From assembly GCF_029278605.1 (NCBI RefSeq), contig NZ_CP119573.1, forward strand, positions 1,116,001-1,180,000: a stretch of 64,000 bases of DNA, read 5' to 3'. Positions 18,401-26,014 of this stretch are shown in pieces. The notes beneath the pieces were generated by a model. It was not told the DNA's origin and did no database searches. It was given only the letters and a program-made list of their open reading frames with translations. The number at the start of each line of letters is the position of its first letter. The first letter of the stretch is position 1. Made by a program: the position numbers and the translations under genes. This stretch comes from Cupriavidus sp. WKF15 (GTDB taxonomy: Bacteria > Pseudomonadota > Gammaproteobacteria > Burkholderiales > Burkholderiaceae).

Positions 18401-19124
18401 CGCCGGAATGATCTCCGTTGACGAGGTTGCCGGCGCCGATGCTGATGGATTGCACACCAAGTGCCTGCGCCGCCTTGCCCACGGCAATGGCCTCGGTATT
18501 CGCTGACTTTGCGCCATCACCGGCGGCGATGGACGACGTGCCGCTTGCGAAGGCATAGTCACCCAGCGCAAGCGCCTGGTCGCCGGCCGCTGTCGAGAGC
18601 ACGCCCACGGCGACAGCGGCGTTGTGCGAGGCAACGGCCCCACGCCCGAGCGCGACGCTGTAGTTGCCCGTGGCAAACGCCGCGGTACCGACGGCGGTAC
18701 CGTCAAGGGCTGCGGACGAATCCACCCCGAGCGCTACGGCGCCATCACCGGAGGCACTGGTGTTGCTGCCGAACAATGTCAACCCTGCATGCTCGTTCGC
18801 GTTGGCGTTGTTGCCGACAATGGTCGAACCCGCGCGAGGCAGCGGGCTTCCCCATGGGTCGGTGGTCATGGTGGGATAGAAGTAAGTCGGGTACGAGATG
18901 CCCGCCGCGTTGTCGCCGATGACGAGGTCGCTGGAAGCGCCGGTCGCGTTGTCCCCGATCGGCTGGAATGCGTAGGCGCCTTGCATGGCGCCTTGGGCAG
19001 CCATGGCAAGCACCGCGACGACAATCGTGCGGCGGGCGAGCTTGAGGCGCCCCTTGGCGGTTTCGGGCGCGGCGACCCATGTACCCGTGGATGCGTTGTA
19101 GACGCTGCGGTATGTCTTGTTCAT
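15480..19124 (-). CDS. YadA-type trimeric autotransporter adhesin
   Basis: A 1214-aa trimeric autotransporter (type Vc secretion) expected to form a surface fibre. It starts with an extended signal peptide (MNKTYRSVYNASTGTWVAAP, then a hydrophobic stretch to about residue 52, AYA). Head repeats of the VALG/SVALG type cover about 90-260. Then come at least three stalk modules of roughly 215-230 aa, each with DAVN.SQL, a 20-residue FAGDQ...RYVRTND block, further ALG head repeats and GSQLYATN connectors. The last ~70 residues are the YadA anchor, ending GATIGAGFHW with a terminal aromatic. AGGAAG precedes the ATG at 19124. The modules are near-identical at DNA level, so copy number may vary between strains. 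The lipoprotein gene downstream of its start region is on the same strand. Confidence 0.94.
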   Translation of the reverse strand: MNKTYRSVYNASTGTWVAAPETAKGRLKLARRTIVVAVLAMAAQGAMQGAYAFQPIGDNATGASSDLVIGDNAAGISYPTYFYPTMTTDPWGSPLPRAGSTIVGNNANANEHAGLTLFGSNTSASGDGAVALGVDSSAALDGTAVGTAAFATGNYSVALGRGAVASHNAAVAVGVLSTAAGDQALALGDYAFASGTSSIAAGDGAKSANTEAIAVGKAAQALGVQSISIGAGNLVNGDHSGAIGDPNTINGSGSYALGNNNTIDADNAFVVGNNVSVPAGLSGAVVLGNNATVSAATPTPGMTVNGVAYTFAGGSLAAGDVVSVGSAAAPRQIQNVAAGQVSATSTDAINGSQLHAVSQELDKPLSFSGNSGGSVDRHLGDTLAITGAATTAGTYSGGNLKTVTDPISGAINLQLADAPKFGNVTVNDGGSGKITGLTAGTAANDAVNVSQLQAATANAVLYDDSSRNSVTLGGDTYNPVTRTGGTKIVNVARGVDDSDAVNMSQLNETNAIINNFAGDQSDTYIDDNGRGIRYVRTNDSGLPLDDAHAQGVGSSALGYNAVALGGDALALGRNAVAANDNDVALGAGSVTQAAVGTAGTTIAGKDYTFAGTAPASTVSVGDIGAERTITNVAAGRIGATSTDAINGSQLYATNEAIEALDQGAVKYDRFADGTVNYNSVTMGGETYDTVTKTGGTRITNVARGVADSDAVNVSQLNEVKADVTSITNTVDNFAGDQSTTYTEENGHGIRYVRTNDTGLPQADAYAKGQASTAVGYNAQASGDSAVAMGRDSNAAGADAVAIGHNSVAANAGDVALGSGSVTAAAVATTDVTIAGKDYTFAGTAPTSTVSVGAAGAERTITNVAAGRISADSTDAVNGSQLYATNQAIEQIASNISTLDQGAVKYDTNADGTVNYNSVTMGGDTYNSVTKAGGTKITNVARGVNDSDAVNMSQLNETNAVINNFAGDQSTEYTEQNGRGIRYVRTNDTGLPQADAYAQGQGSTAVGYNATATGDSALALGRNAVASDANSVALGAGSVTAAAVATASGVVGGTTYQFAGGSAAGTVSVGSAGSERTVTNVAAGRISAGSTDAVNGSQLYATNQKVDENTQDIANLNQQVGGNTQSINSLNNRIDGVQRDANAGAASAMALAGLPQSVLPGKGMVALAGSTYSGQSALALGVSALSDSGKWVFKGGVTTNSRGNVGATIGAGFHW

Positions 19125-19298
19125 GATGGCTTCCTGTTGGCTAGGGACGGCAGGGCAGGCGCTCGACGCCAGTGGCCTTGCCTGGGGCAACCCACATAAA
19201 CCGGGCGTGAGTTCGCCCCTGCCGCATGCGCGGCATGTTCAAAAAGTGGGGGAATGGAAGGGATCAGCCGGTCGTCACCACGCCGGCCGGCCGGTGCG

Positions 19299-20135
19299 CT
19301 ACTTCACGCCGGTGGAGCGGATCTCCACGCGCCGGTCGGGCGCCAGGCACGCAATCAGCCGGGTCCGGGGCATGGCGCCGCAGCGGCTGACGGGGTTGGC
19401 CTCGCCACGGCCTTGTGCCGTTACCACGCGGCTGTCCACGCCTCGCGCGACCAGCAGGTTCTTCACCGTCTCCGCGCGCCGTTGCGCCAGGCGCTGGTTG
19501 TAGGCGGCGGAGCCGAGGCGGTCGGTGTAGGCGTACACGTCGACATGCCTGAGCGATTTCATCGCGGCCAGCTCCCTGCCAAGTGCATCGACCAGGCGGC
19601 GGCCTCCCGGCAGAAGGTCGGCCGGACCCGAGCCGTTGAAGGCGAACAGGGCATCGGCGCCCAGCGTTGTGGTTCGTTCGGTGACGGCAGGCATCACGGC
19701 GGGGGCTGCCGGCGCGGGCGTGTCCGGGTACTTCAGGAATGACGCGCACGATTCGGGCGCCCAGTAGTACGAGCGCGACAGCATGTCCGTGTCGAACAGC
19801 ACCTTCATCTGGCATTGCACGACATCGTCCAGTGCTGCGTTGCCGGTGCGGAAATTGAACAGGTAATCCCACTCGCGCACATCGAGCATGCCCTCCTTGA
19901 AGTGCGGGCGGCCGATCAGCGCGTAGTGCTGGTCCTTGGTCATGCCAGGGCGCAGCTGCCGCAGGTTGTCGAGGTTGGCGAAGGTGCCCTGCGCGGGCCA
20001 CGCGCTGGCCTTGTCGGGGAATACGACCTGGCTCGACGTGCCCTGGTGGGTTGGGGGGCTGGAGGTCGTGGAACATCCGGCCACGATGGCGGTGGCCATG
20101 GCTGCCGCGGCGAGGGAAGAGGTAGTCAATCTCAT
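19299..20135 (-). CDS. OmpA-like lipoprotein with SmpA-like N-terminal domain
   Basis: A 278-aa outer-membrane lipoprotein. MRLTTSSLAAAAMATAIVAGC is a lipoprotein signal whose Cys is the lipidation site. Residues about 50-130 resemble SmpA/OmlA (RPGMTKDQHYALIGRPHF). The C-terminal 110 residues are an OmpA peptidoglycan-binding domain with AYNQRLAQRRAETVKNLL. Start 20135 was chosen over 20177 because the signal peptide begins there and GAGG precedes it. It is 175 bp upstream of the adhesin gene on the same strand and could be co-transcribed. Such proteins often help anchor or assemble a trimeric autotransporter at the cell wall; that role is inferred. Confidence 0.88.
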   Translation of the reverse strand: MRLTTSSLAAAAMATAIVAGCSTTSSPPTHQGTSSQVVFPDKASAWPAQGTFANLDNLRQLRPGMTKDQHYALIGRPHFKEGMLDVREWDYLFNFRTGNAALDDVVQCQMKVLFDTDMLSRSYYWAPESCASFLKYPDTPAPAAPAVMPAVTERTTTLGADALFAFNGSGPADLLPGGRRLVDALGRELAAMKSLRHVDVYAYTDRLGSAAYNQRLAQRRAETVKNLLVARGVDSRVVTAQGRGEANPVSRCGAMPRTRLIACLAPDRRVEIRSTGVK

Positions 20136-20475
20136 AGTGATGCCTCGGTTTGATCGAAGAATTCCGATCCGCGGCAAGCACTGTTCTCGGCCAGACGATC
20201 TGACCGGGAGATTGGGTTCAGTCGGAAAGAGAGCGGGCGATGTTGTCGCCGCGCCGGGTCTCCCGCCGCGCCGATCACTCGGGTGACCAGCGCGGCGTCG
20301 ATGGAGACCGGTGCTGAATGCTGCGGATCTTCGCCTCGTAGACTAGGGTTCCGCAGCAACGGAAACTATAGAAGGACTTCGATTCTGCGCGGGTTTCGTG
20401 TGCGGGCGGATGCCGCGGTTGCCGCGGCTGGGTGGGGCGCGTTGATCGCTGATGTCGTGCTGATGCGCTGGCTGT
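20136..20475. other. 340-bp region without a confident gene
   Basis: Between the OmpA lipoprotein start and the truncated CoA transferase. A plus-strand frame ending at 20483 finishes in a hydrophobic helix (AAAGWGALIADVVLMRWLFR), but its start and ribosome site are poor and it overlaps the transferase tail. Nothing else is recognised; it probably holds the lipoprotein promoter. Confidence 0.35.
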
Positions 20476-21207
20476 TCAGATAGCGCCTTCCGCGCGCAGC
20501 GCATCCACCTGCGCGTCGCTGAATCCCAGCGCACCGAGAATATCCGCCGAGTGTTCGCCGAGCGCAGGCACGCTGCCCATGCATGCCTGCGCGCGGGACA
20601 ACGTGGCGGGAGGCAGCAGCGCCTGCTCCGGCCCGGCCGGCGTGGCGACTTCGCGCCAGCGGTCTCGCGCGGCGAACTGCGGATGCGCCCAGACCTCGTG
20701 CATATCGTTCAACGGCGCATTGGCAATGCCGCCCCGGTCGAGACGTTCGATCAGCTGGTCGCGCGTCATGTGCGCAAGGCACGCGCCGATCTCGGCATCG
20801 AGCGCGGCACGGTTGGCCACGCGCTGCAGGTTGGTCGCGAAGCGTTCGTCCGCGGCGAGCGCCGTGTCGCCGAGCACCTCGCGGCAGAAGCATTGCCACT
20901 CGCGATCATTCTGCAGGCCGAAGATCACGCTGCCGCCATCGCCGGCCCGATACTGGCCGTACGGTGCGATGGCCGGATGGGCAAGGCCGGTGCGCGCCGG
21001 CGGCGTGCCGCCATAGTGGGCGAAGTTCAGCGGGTACGACATCCATTCGCCCAGCGCTTCGAGCATGGTGACCTCCACGCGCTGGCCCTTGCCGGTGCGC
21101 GCGCGTGCCAGCAAGGCCGAGAGGATGCCCGAGTAGGCGTACATGCCGGCCGCGATATCGGCAATCGAGATGCCCGCGCGCGACGGGAAGGTTGGCAGAA
21201 GTACCTG
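20476..21207 (-). pseudogene. CaiB/BaiF-type CoA transferase, 5'-truncated
   Basis: The reading frame matches only the second half of a class III CoA transferase, a family of about 400 aa. Homology begins at SRAGISIADIAAGMYAYSGI, the region that should contain the catalytic aspartate (D in SIAD), and runs to a normal C-terminus (LGALGFSDAQVDALRAEG). Upstream, an in-frame TAG lies at 21208-21210, and the first ATG (21144) comes after the aspartate. Without the N-terminal CoA-binding half the product should be inactive. The 137 bp up to the LacI gene show no trace of the missing half, so a deletion or rearrangement removed it. The original substrate cannot be told. Confidence 0.82.
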
Positions 21208-21347
21208 CTACGCAAGCGCTTGCCGGCGCAAGGCTGATATCCCTGCGGCGGCGGTGGGCGACAGCGAACTGGCTATCATCGCCTGTCGCATGCACTACGG
21301 CGATCGGTAGTTCGCATGGCCGCTGGCTCGCGGCCGAAAGCGAGTTT

Positions 21348-22379
21348 TCAGGCCACCGGCGGCGCCGCTGTCGACCCACGCACAATCAGTTCAGGCTTCA
21401 GCTCGACCGTCACAGCGTCGGCCCCAGGCTCGCGGATCTGCTTGAGCAGCAGCCGCGCCGCTTCTTCGCCCATTTCATGGACGGCAATGCGCACCGTGGT
21501 CAGCGGCGGAGTCAGCGCGTCGACGAACGGCATGTCGTTGTGGCCGATCACCGAGATGTCTCCGGGGCAGCGCAGGCCGCGCGCGCGCAGGCAGTCATAG
21601 CAGCCCATGGCGATCAGGTCATTGCCGGCGGCAATGGCCGTGATGTCCGGGAATTCGGCCAGCAGCCGTTCGCAGGCTTCGCGGCCGGCATCGCGTGAAT
21701 AGCTGGCCGCCTCGATGACCTGCCATTGCCCGGCCCGCAGGCGGTGGCGCCGCACGGCGCGGACAAAGCCCTCGCGGCGCAGGAAGCCGGTCGAGAGCGT
21801 GGCGGGCCCCGCAATGTGGCCGATGTTGCGGTGCCCGAGCCCGACCAGGTGGTCCACGGTCAGGCGCATGGCCAGCAGGCTGTCGCTGACCACGCACGAT
21901 GCGCGGCCGGTGTCCTCGCCGCGGTTCACCATGACCACGGGAATGCGCTGGGCCACGCAGTACTCTAGGACAGGGTCGTCGCGCTCGGCGGTGGCCAGCA
22001 CCAGCCCTTCGACCTGCCGCCCGAGCAACTGGTCGATGACGTAACGCTGGCGTGCCTTGTCCGTGCCGGCATTGACCACGATCGGCACATAGCCTTGCTG
22101 GCTCAGCACCGCTTCAATGCCCGCCAGGATCGGCGGGAACACCGGGTTGGCGATATCGGGCAGCACCACGCCGACCAGTCCCGAGCGCTGCGTGCGCAAG
22201 CCTGCCGCGATCCGGTTCGGCCGGAACCCGCGTTCGTCGGCCAGCGCCAGCACGCGCGCCGCCACGTCTTCCGCCACCAGGTGCCGCGTCGCCGGGTTCA
22301 TCACGCGCGACACCGTCGAGTAATGCATATTGATCTCGGCGGCGAGGTCTTTGAGGGTCAGGCGTTTGCGCTCGGACAT
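21348..22379 (-). CDS. LacI-family transcriptional regulator
   Basis: A 343-aa LacI/GalR regulator. The N-terminal helix-turn-helix (residues about 6-55) contains YSTVSRVMN and the hinge region follows; the periplasmic-binding-like effector domain runs from about 62 to 340 (GLVGVVLPDIANPVF, ATLSTGFLRREGF, TAIAAGNDLIAMG). Its length is normal. It lies last in the leftward catabolic cluster, 109 bp after the Bug gene. The twin palindromes GCAAACGTTTGC at the cluster promoter (27750-27774) are of the kind LacI-family proteins bind, so it is very probably the repressor of the whole cluster. Confidence 0.9.
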   Translation of the reverse strand: MSERKRLTLKDLAAEINMHYSTVSRVMNPATRHLVAEDVAARVLALADERGFRPNRIAAGLRTQRSGLVGVVLPDIANPVFPPILAGIEAVLSQQGYVPIVVNAGTDKARQRYVIDQLLGRQVEGLVLATAERDDPVLEYCVAQRIPVVMVNRGEDTGRASCVVSDSLLAMRLTVDHLVGLGHRNIGHIAGPATLSTGFLRREGFVRAVRRHRLRAGQWQVIEAASYSRDAGREACERLLAEFPDITAIAAGNDLIAMGCYDCLRARGLRCPGDISVIGHNDMPFVDALTPPLTTVRIAVHEMGEEAARLLLKQIREPGADAVTVELKPELIVRGSTAAPPVA

Positions 22380-22488
22380 GTCGGCGGAAGGCGGTGCGGC
22401 GGCGCCTGGGGCGCTGGGCGAACTGGGAATGCGCCATTCTACGGCACCCGCTACAGCCAGCGGGCGCCGCGCCGCCCGCGCTGGCGTT

Positions 22489-23487
22489 CTACTGGCCGCC
22501 CTTGACGCCCGACTGCTTCACGACCGGCGCCAGCTTCGCGATCTCCGCCTGGATGTACGTGGAGAACTCCTGCGGCGTGGATGTCCTGGGCTCGGCCCCC
22601 TGCACCGCGAGCTTTTCCCGGACGTCGGCAGAGGCCAGCGCCTTGCCGATCTCGGCATTGAGCGCGTTGACGATCTCCTTCGGCGTGCCGGCGGGGGCGA
22701 GGATGCCGAACCACGAATCGAAGGCGTATCCCGGCAGGCCGGATTCCGCCACCGTCGGAATATCGGGCAGGGTGCCGGCCCGCTTCGCGGTGGTCACGGC
22801 CAGGGCCTTGAGCTTGCCCTGGCGCACGAACGGCATGGCCGACACCGTCGGCGCGAACATCATGTCGCCACGGCCGGCCATCACGTCCGTGAGCGCCTCG
22901 CCGGTGCCCTTGTACGGGATATGGACCACGTCGATGCCGGCCTGCATCTTGAACATCTCGCCGCTCAGGTGCGTGGAGCTGCCCGAGCCGGCCGAGTCGA
23001 AGTTCATGGCACCGGGATTGGCCTTGGCCGCGGCGACGATGTCGCGCACGGAGTTGTACTTGCTGGCGGCATTCACCACCAGCACATTGGGCACGCTCGC
23101 CACCAGCGACACCGGCGCGAAGTCCTTGACGGTGTCATAGGCCAGCTTCGGGTACAGCGTGGCGTTGATGGCATGGCCGACCGAGACCAGGATCAGCGTG
23201 TAGCCGTCCGGCGCGGCCTTGGCGACGCCGGTGGCGCCCAGCGTGCCGCCGGCACCGGGGCGGTTGTCGACGATGATCTGGTAGCCGGCGTTCTGTCCCA
23301 TCCTGGTCCCGATGATACGGGCCAGGATATCGGTCGCGCTGCCGGCCGAGAACGGCACCACGAGGCGGATCGGCTTGGACGGGTATTGCGGCTGCGCCAT
23401 GGCGCCAGGGGCTGTGGCCAGCATGGCCGCAGCGGCCGGCAGCGTGAACAGGGCACGCAGGGTCTTGCGACGAAGGGGGCGGTTCAT
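22489..23487 (-). CDS. Bug-type (TctC) periplasmic solute-binding protein
   Basis: A 332-aa extracytoplasmic binding protein of the tripartite tricarboxylate transporter family, greatly expanded in Burkholderiales. The Sec signal peptide ends AAAMLATAPGAMA; the mature protein starts QPQYPSKPIRLVVPFSAG and carries DNRPGAGG and YKGTGEAL, which are family hallmarks. GGAGA precedes the ATG at 23487. No TctA/TctB membrane subunits are nearby, so it must share a transporter or act as a sensor. Position in the operon suggests an aromatic acid or its ring-cleavage product as ligand. Confidence 0.9.
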   Translation of the reverse strand: MNRPLRRKTLRALFTLPAAAAMLATAPGAMAQPQYPSKPIRLVVPFSAGSATDILARIIGTRMGQNAGYQIIVDNRPGAGGTLGATGVAKAAPDGYTLILVSVGHAINATLYPKLAYDTVKDFAPVSLVASVPNVLVVNAASKYNSVRDIVAAAKANPGAMNFDSAGSGSSTHLSGEMFKMQAGIDVVHIPYKGTGEALTDVMAGRGDMMFAPTVSAMPFVRQGKLKALAVTTAKRAGTLPDIPTVAESGLPGYAFDSWFGILAPAGTPKEIVNALNAEIGKALASADVREKLAVQGAEPRTSTPQEFSTYIQAEIAKLAPVVKQSGVKGGQ

Positions 23488-23498
23488 CGTATGTCTCC

Positions 23499-23639
23499 TC
23501 ACAACAATGGGTTCAGAAGAAGTGGGCCAATCGCGAAGGTCTGCGGGTCCGCACCGGCGCTCATACCGAGTTCGTTGATGGCGAAGTCGTAGCTCGCGTT
23601 CTTCTTGTTGTCGATGCGGCTGTAGTAGTGGGTTGTCTC
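23499..23639 (-). pseudogene. Possible 3' remnant of an unidentified gene
   Basis: The 254-bp gap between the cupin and Bug genes contains 46 codons, ending at TGA 23499-23501, with strong G/C preference in third positions and protein-like composition (HYYSRIDNKKNASYDFAINE, then MSAGADPQTFAIGPLLLNP). There is no start codon with a ribosome site. It looks like the tail of a lost gene, but I do not recognise the family, and a chance frame cannot be excluded. Confidence 0.35.
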
Positions 23640-23741
23640 CCCTACCTGTGATGCTTGTTCTGGAAGAAGGTCCCCGCAATGTGGAGGACGGCGCCATGCC
23701 GTGGCGCCGGATACTGCGCACTGCCTGTCGTGGCTGCCGGC

Positions 23742-24083
23742 TCAGGCCTTCGGGTAAGGCATGGCCAGCAGCAGCATGGCCGGGCGGTTGCCCGGGTTTG
23801 ACACCTGCCGCGCTTCGCCCGGCGCGAGCCGGACCGAATCGAACTGCTGCAGCGTCACGGCCTCGTCGGGTGTGCGGATGCAGACTTCGCCTTCGAGCAC
23901 GACGTAGTGCTTCTCGACGGCGGACGCATCCATGCTGGTGTGTCCACCGGGCAGCAGCACCGACACCCCCAGCCACAGCGACTCGGATGGCCCGGCCTCA
24001 TGCCCTTGCAGGCGCAGGCAATGCATGCCGTCGTGGTTGGGCGGAAAGTACGCCGGCGCCTGGGCGAAGCGGGTCGTGTTCAT
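23742..24083 (-). CDS. Small cupin-domain protein
   Basis: A 113-aa single cupin barrel (about residues 35-110). The first cupin motif is degenerate (LPGGHTSMDASAVEKHYVVLEGEV) and the second is PGEARQVSNPG. The usual metal histidines are mostly lost: H48 and H59 remain in motif 1 and none is in motif 2, so metal catalysis is uncertain. It overlaps the stop of the oxidoreductase gene by ATGA, so the two are translationally coupled. A role as an isomerase, a decyclising enzyme or a sensor of the pathway is possible. Confidence 0.75.
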   Translation of the reverse strand: MNTTRFAQAPAYFPPNHDGMHCLRLQGHEAGPSESLWLGVSVLLPGGHTSMDASAVEKHYVVLEGEVCIRTPDEAVTLQQFDSVRLAPGEARQVSNPGNRPAMLLLAMPYPKA

Positions 24084-25057
24084 GGCTTGAGCACCACGCG
24101 TTCGGTCGCACCCTGCAGCACGGCGCGGTAGGCCTCGGCAGCGTCAGCCAGCGCGTAGGTGTACTCGGGCAGCACGGGGAACGGCTTCAATGCGCCGGAC
24201 GCGAACATCGGCGCGAGCTGGTCGAGGATGCCCGCGCAAGCGCTGCTGTCCAGCGCGAGCGTATCGACGCCCACGTAGGTGTGCTGGCCGCGGTAGAACG
24301 CGAAGATGTCGAACGGAACCGGGCGCTCGATGGTGGAGATGAAGATCTGCGCCGCGCCGATCGCCATGGCCTGGTTGGCCTGCTCGAAGTACGGGCTGCC
24401 GACGGTGTTGTAGACGATGTCGGCGCCGTGGCCGTCGGTCTCGTCGCGCACCACCGTGGCGATGGCTTCATTGCTGGCATCGATCATGCGCACCGGCGCG
24501 CTGGCGTGGCCGCGATAGCGCTCGGCGGTGCGTTCCACGGCGAACACGCGCGCGCCCAGCGCGGTGGCGATCTGGATCGTGGCCTGTCCGACCTTGCCGT
24601 TGCCGCCGCACACCAGCACGACGCTGCCCGGCTTCGGCATGCCGGCGCGGCGCAGGCCTTCAAAGGCGGTGATGAAGGGCACGCCGACCGCGCCGGCTTC
24701 CAGCAGCGAGACCGTGGCCGGCTTTTCGCGCACCGCTTGCGCGGCCACGCGCAGGTACTTGCCGTGCGTGCCGTCGCGGCGGATGCCCAGTTCGCCGCCA
24801 CTGCCCCATACCTGCAGGCCGACCAGGCCGCTCGGGCCGTCGATCACGGTGCCCGCATAGTCGCGGCCTGGCGTGCGCGGCCACACTGCATGCGGCATCA
24901 GGCCAAGCGTGGCCTTGACGTCGCTGGGGTTGACGCCGGCGCTGGCCACTTCGATCACGCACTGGCCGTCGCCGGCCTGGGGGCGCGGCGTACCCACCAG
25001 TTGCAGTTGCAGGGTGTCGATGCCGGCGGCTTTCTCGCTGACGCGAATCGTGTTCAT
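24080..25057 (-). CDS. MDR-type NAD(P)H-dependent oxidoreductase (quinone-reductase-like)
   Basis: A 325-aa medium-chain dehydrogenase/reductase. The N-terminal GroES-like domain has ASAGVNPSDVK and GRDYAGTV; the Rossmann domain has VLVCGGNGKVGQATIQIA near residue 145. The catalytic and structural zinc ligands are missing, as in quinone oxidoreductases and enoyl reductases. AAGGAAG precedes 25057. Encoded between the BKACE and cupin genes of the ring-cleavage operon, it could reduce an unsaturated intermediate such as maleylacetate, a step normally done by unrelated iron-dependent reductases. That assignment is inference. Confidence 0.83.
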   Translation of the reverse strand: MNTIRVSEKAAGIDTLQLQLVGTPRPQAGDGQCVIEVASAGVNPSDVKATLGLMPHAVWPRTPGRDYAGTVIDGPSGLVGLQVWGSGGELGIRRDGTHGKYLRVAAQAVREKPATVSLLEAGAVGVPFITAFEGLRRAGMPKPGSVVLVCGGNGKVGQATIQIATALGARVFAVERTAERYRGHASAPVRMIDASNEAIATVVRDETDGHGADIVYNTVGSPYFEQANQAMAIGAAQIFISTIERPVPFDIFAFYRGQHTYVGVDTLALDSSACAGILDQLAPMFASGALKPFPVLPEYTYALADAAEAYRAVLQGATERVVLKP

Positions 25058-25100
25058 GTTGTCTTCCTTGTTCAGTGTCTGTTGCCGTGTCCGGCTTGGT

Positions 25101-25985
25101 TCAGGCTTCGCGCAGGCCAAGCGTGCGACGCGCCTCCTGCGATGACGCGATCTCGCCGCCGAGCGAGCGGACGATGTCGCGCGCCTTGGCGACCAGTGCG
25201 GCATTGCTCGGTGCGAGCACGCCCTTTTCCAGGTAGATGTTGTCTTCCAGCCCGACGCGGACATGGCCGCCTGCGAGCCACGCCTGCGCCACGATCGGGA
25301 ACTCCGCGCGGCCGATGCCGAAGGCCGACCAGTGCGCGCCGGGCGGCAGCATGTTGCGCGCATAGAAGATGGTTTCCGGCGTCGGCGCGAAGCCGTATTT
25401 GACGCCGAGTACGAAGGTCCACAGGCCGGGGCCGTCGAGCACGCCTTCGCGGATGAAATCGAGCGCCATGTTGAGGTCGCCCGAGTCGAAGATCTCCAGC
25501 TCCGGCATGACGCCGGCCGCGCGGATCACGGCCGCCATCTTGCGGACATTGGCCGGCGTGTTGATGACCACGTCGCCGCCCGAGTTCATGGTGTTCAGGT
25601 CGAGCGAGCACACGTCGGGACGCAGCGCGGCGATGTGCTCCACGCGCTTGGCCGGGTGCAGCAGCGTGGTGCCCGGGGCGGCCACGCGCGGTTCGTCCTC
25701 GCTCGGCACGAAGCGGCCGCCGGGGCCGGTGGTCAGGTTGATGATCAGCGTGCGGTTGCGCTTGCGGATGCGGTCGATGACGTCGTCGTAGTACTCGAGC
25801 GACATCGACGGACGCCCGGTCTCGGGATCGCGCACGTGGATGTGCGCGGCCGCGGCGCCGGCTTCGGCGGCCTCCAGCGCGGCATTGGCGATCTGCTCCG
25901 GCGTGACCGGCAGGTTGGGGTATTGCTCGGGCGTGACGATGTTGCCGGTCACCGCGCAGGTGATGATGGTCTTGCGTGCGTGCAT
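25101..25985 (-). CDS. BKACE (DUF849) beta-keto acid cleavage enzyme
   Basis: A 294-aa TIM-barrel enzyme of the 3-keto-5-aminohexanoate-cleavage family. Known members condense a beta-keto acid with acetyl-CoA and split it into acetoacetate and a new acyl-CoA. Visible motifs are the zinc-binding HIHVRD near residues 48-53, LTTGPGGRF near 84-92, SLDLNTMNSGG near 126-136, and the C-terminal VGLEDNIYLEKG. The length is typical. It lies in an operon with an intradiol dioxygenase, so 3-oxoadipate or a substituted analogue is a natural candidate substrate; the specificity pocket cannot be read reliably by eye. Confidence 0.88.
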   Translation of the reverse strand: MHARKTIITCAVTGNIVTPEQYPNLPVTPEQIANAALEAAEAGAAAAHIHVRDPETGRPSMSLEYYDDVIDRIRKRNRTLIINLTTGPGGRFVPSEDEPRVAAPGTTLLHPAKRVEHIAALRPDVCSLDLNTMNSGGDVVINTPANVRKMAAVIRAAGVMPELEIFDSGDLNMALDFIREGVLDGPGLWTFVLGVKYGFAPTPETIFYARNMLPPGAHWSAFGIGRAEFPIVAQAWLAGGHVRVGLEDNIYLEKGVLAPSNAALVAKARDIVRSLGGEIASSQEARRTLGLREA

Positions 25986-26014
25986 GGTTGCGTTGGCGAA
26001 TGAGTGGAAAGCAA

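Noticed and set aside
15480..19124. Regularly spaced repeats that could suggest a CRISPR array.
   Set aside because: Repeat units are long, in frame and encode adhesin modules; there are no short unique spacers.
20283..20483. A 66-codon plus-strand frame ending in a hydrophobic helix.
   Set aside because: It has no ribosome site and overlaps the end of the CoA transferase remnant; evidence is too weak for a gene call.
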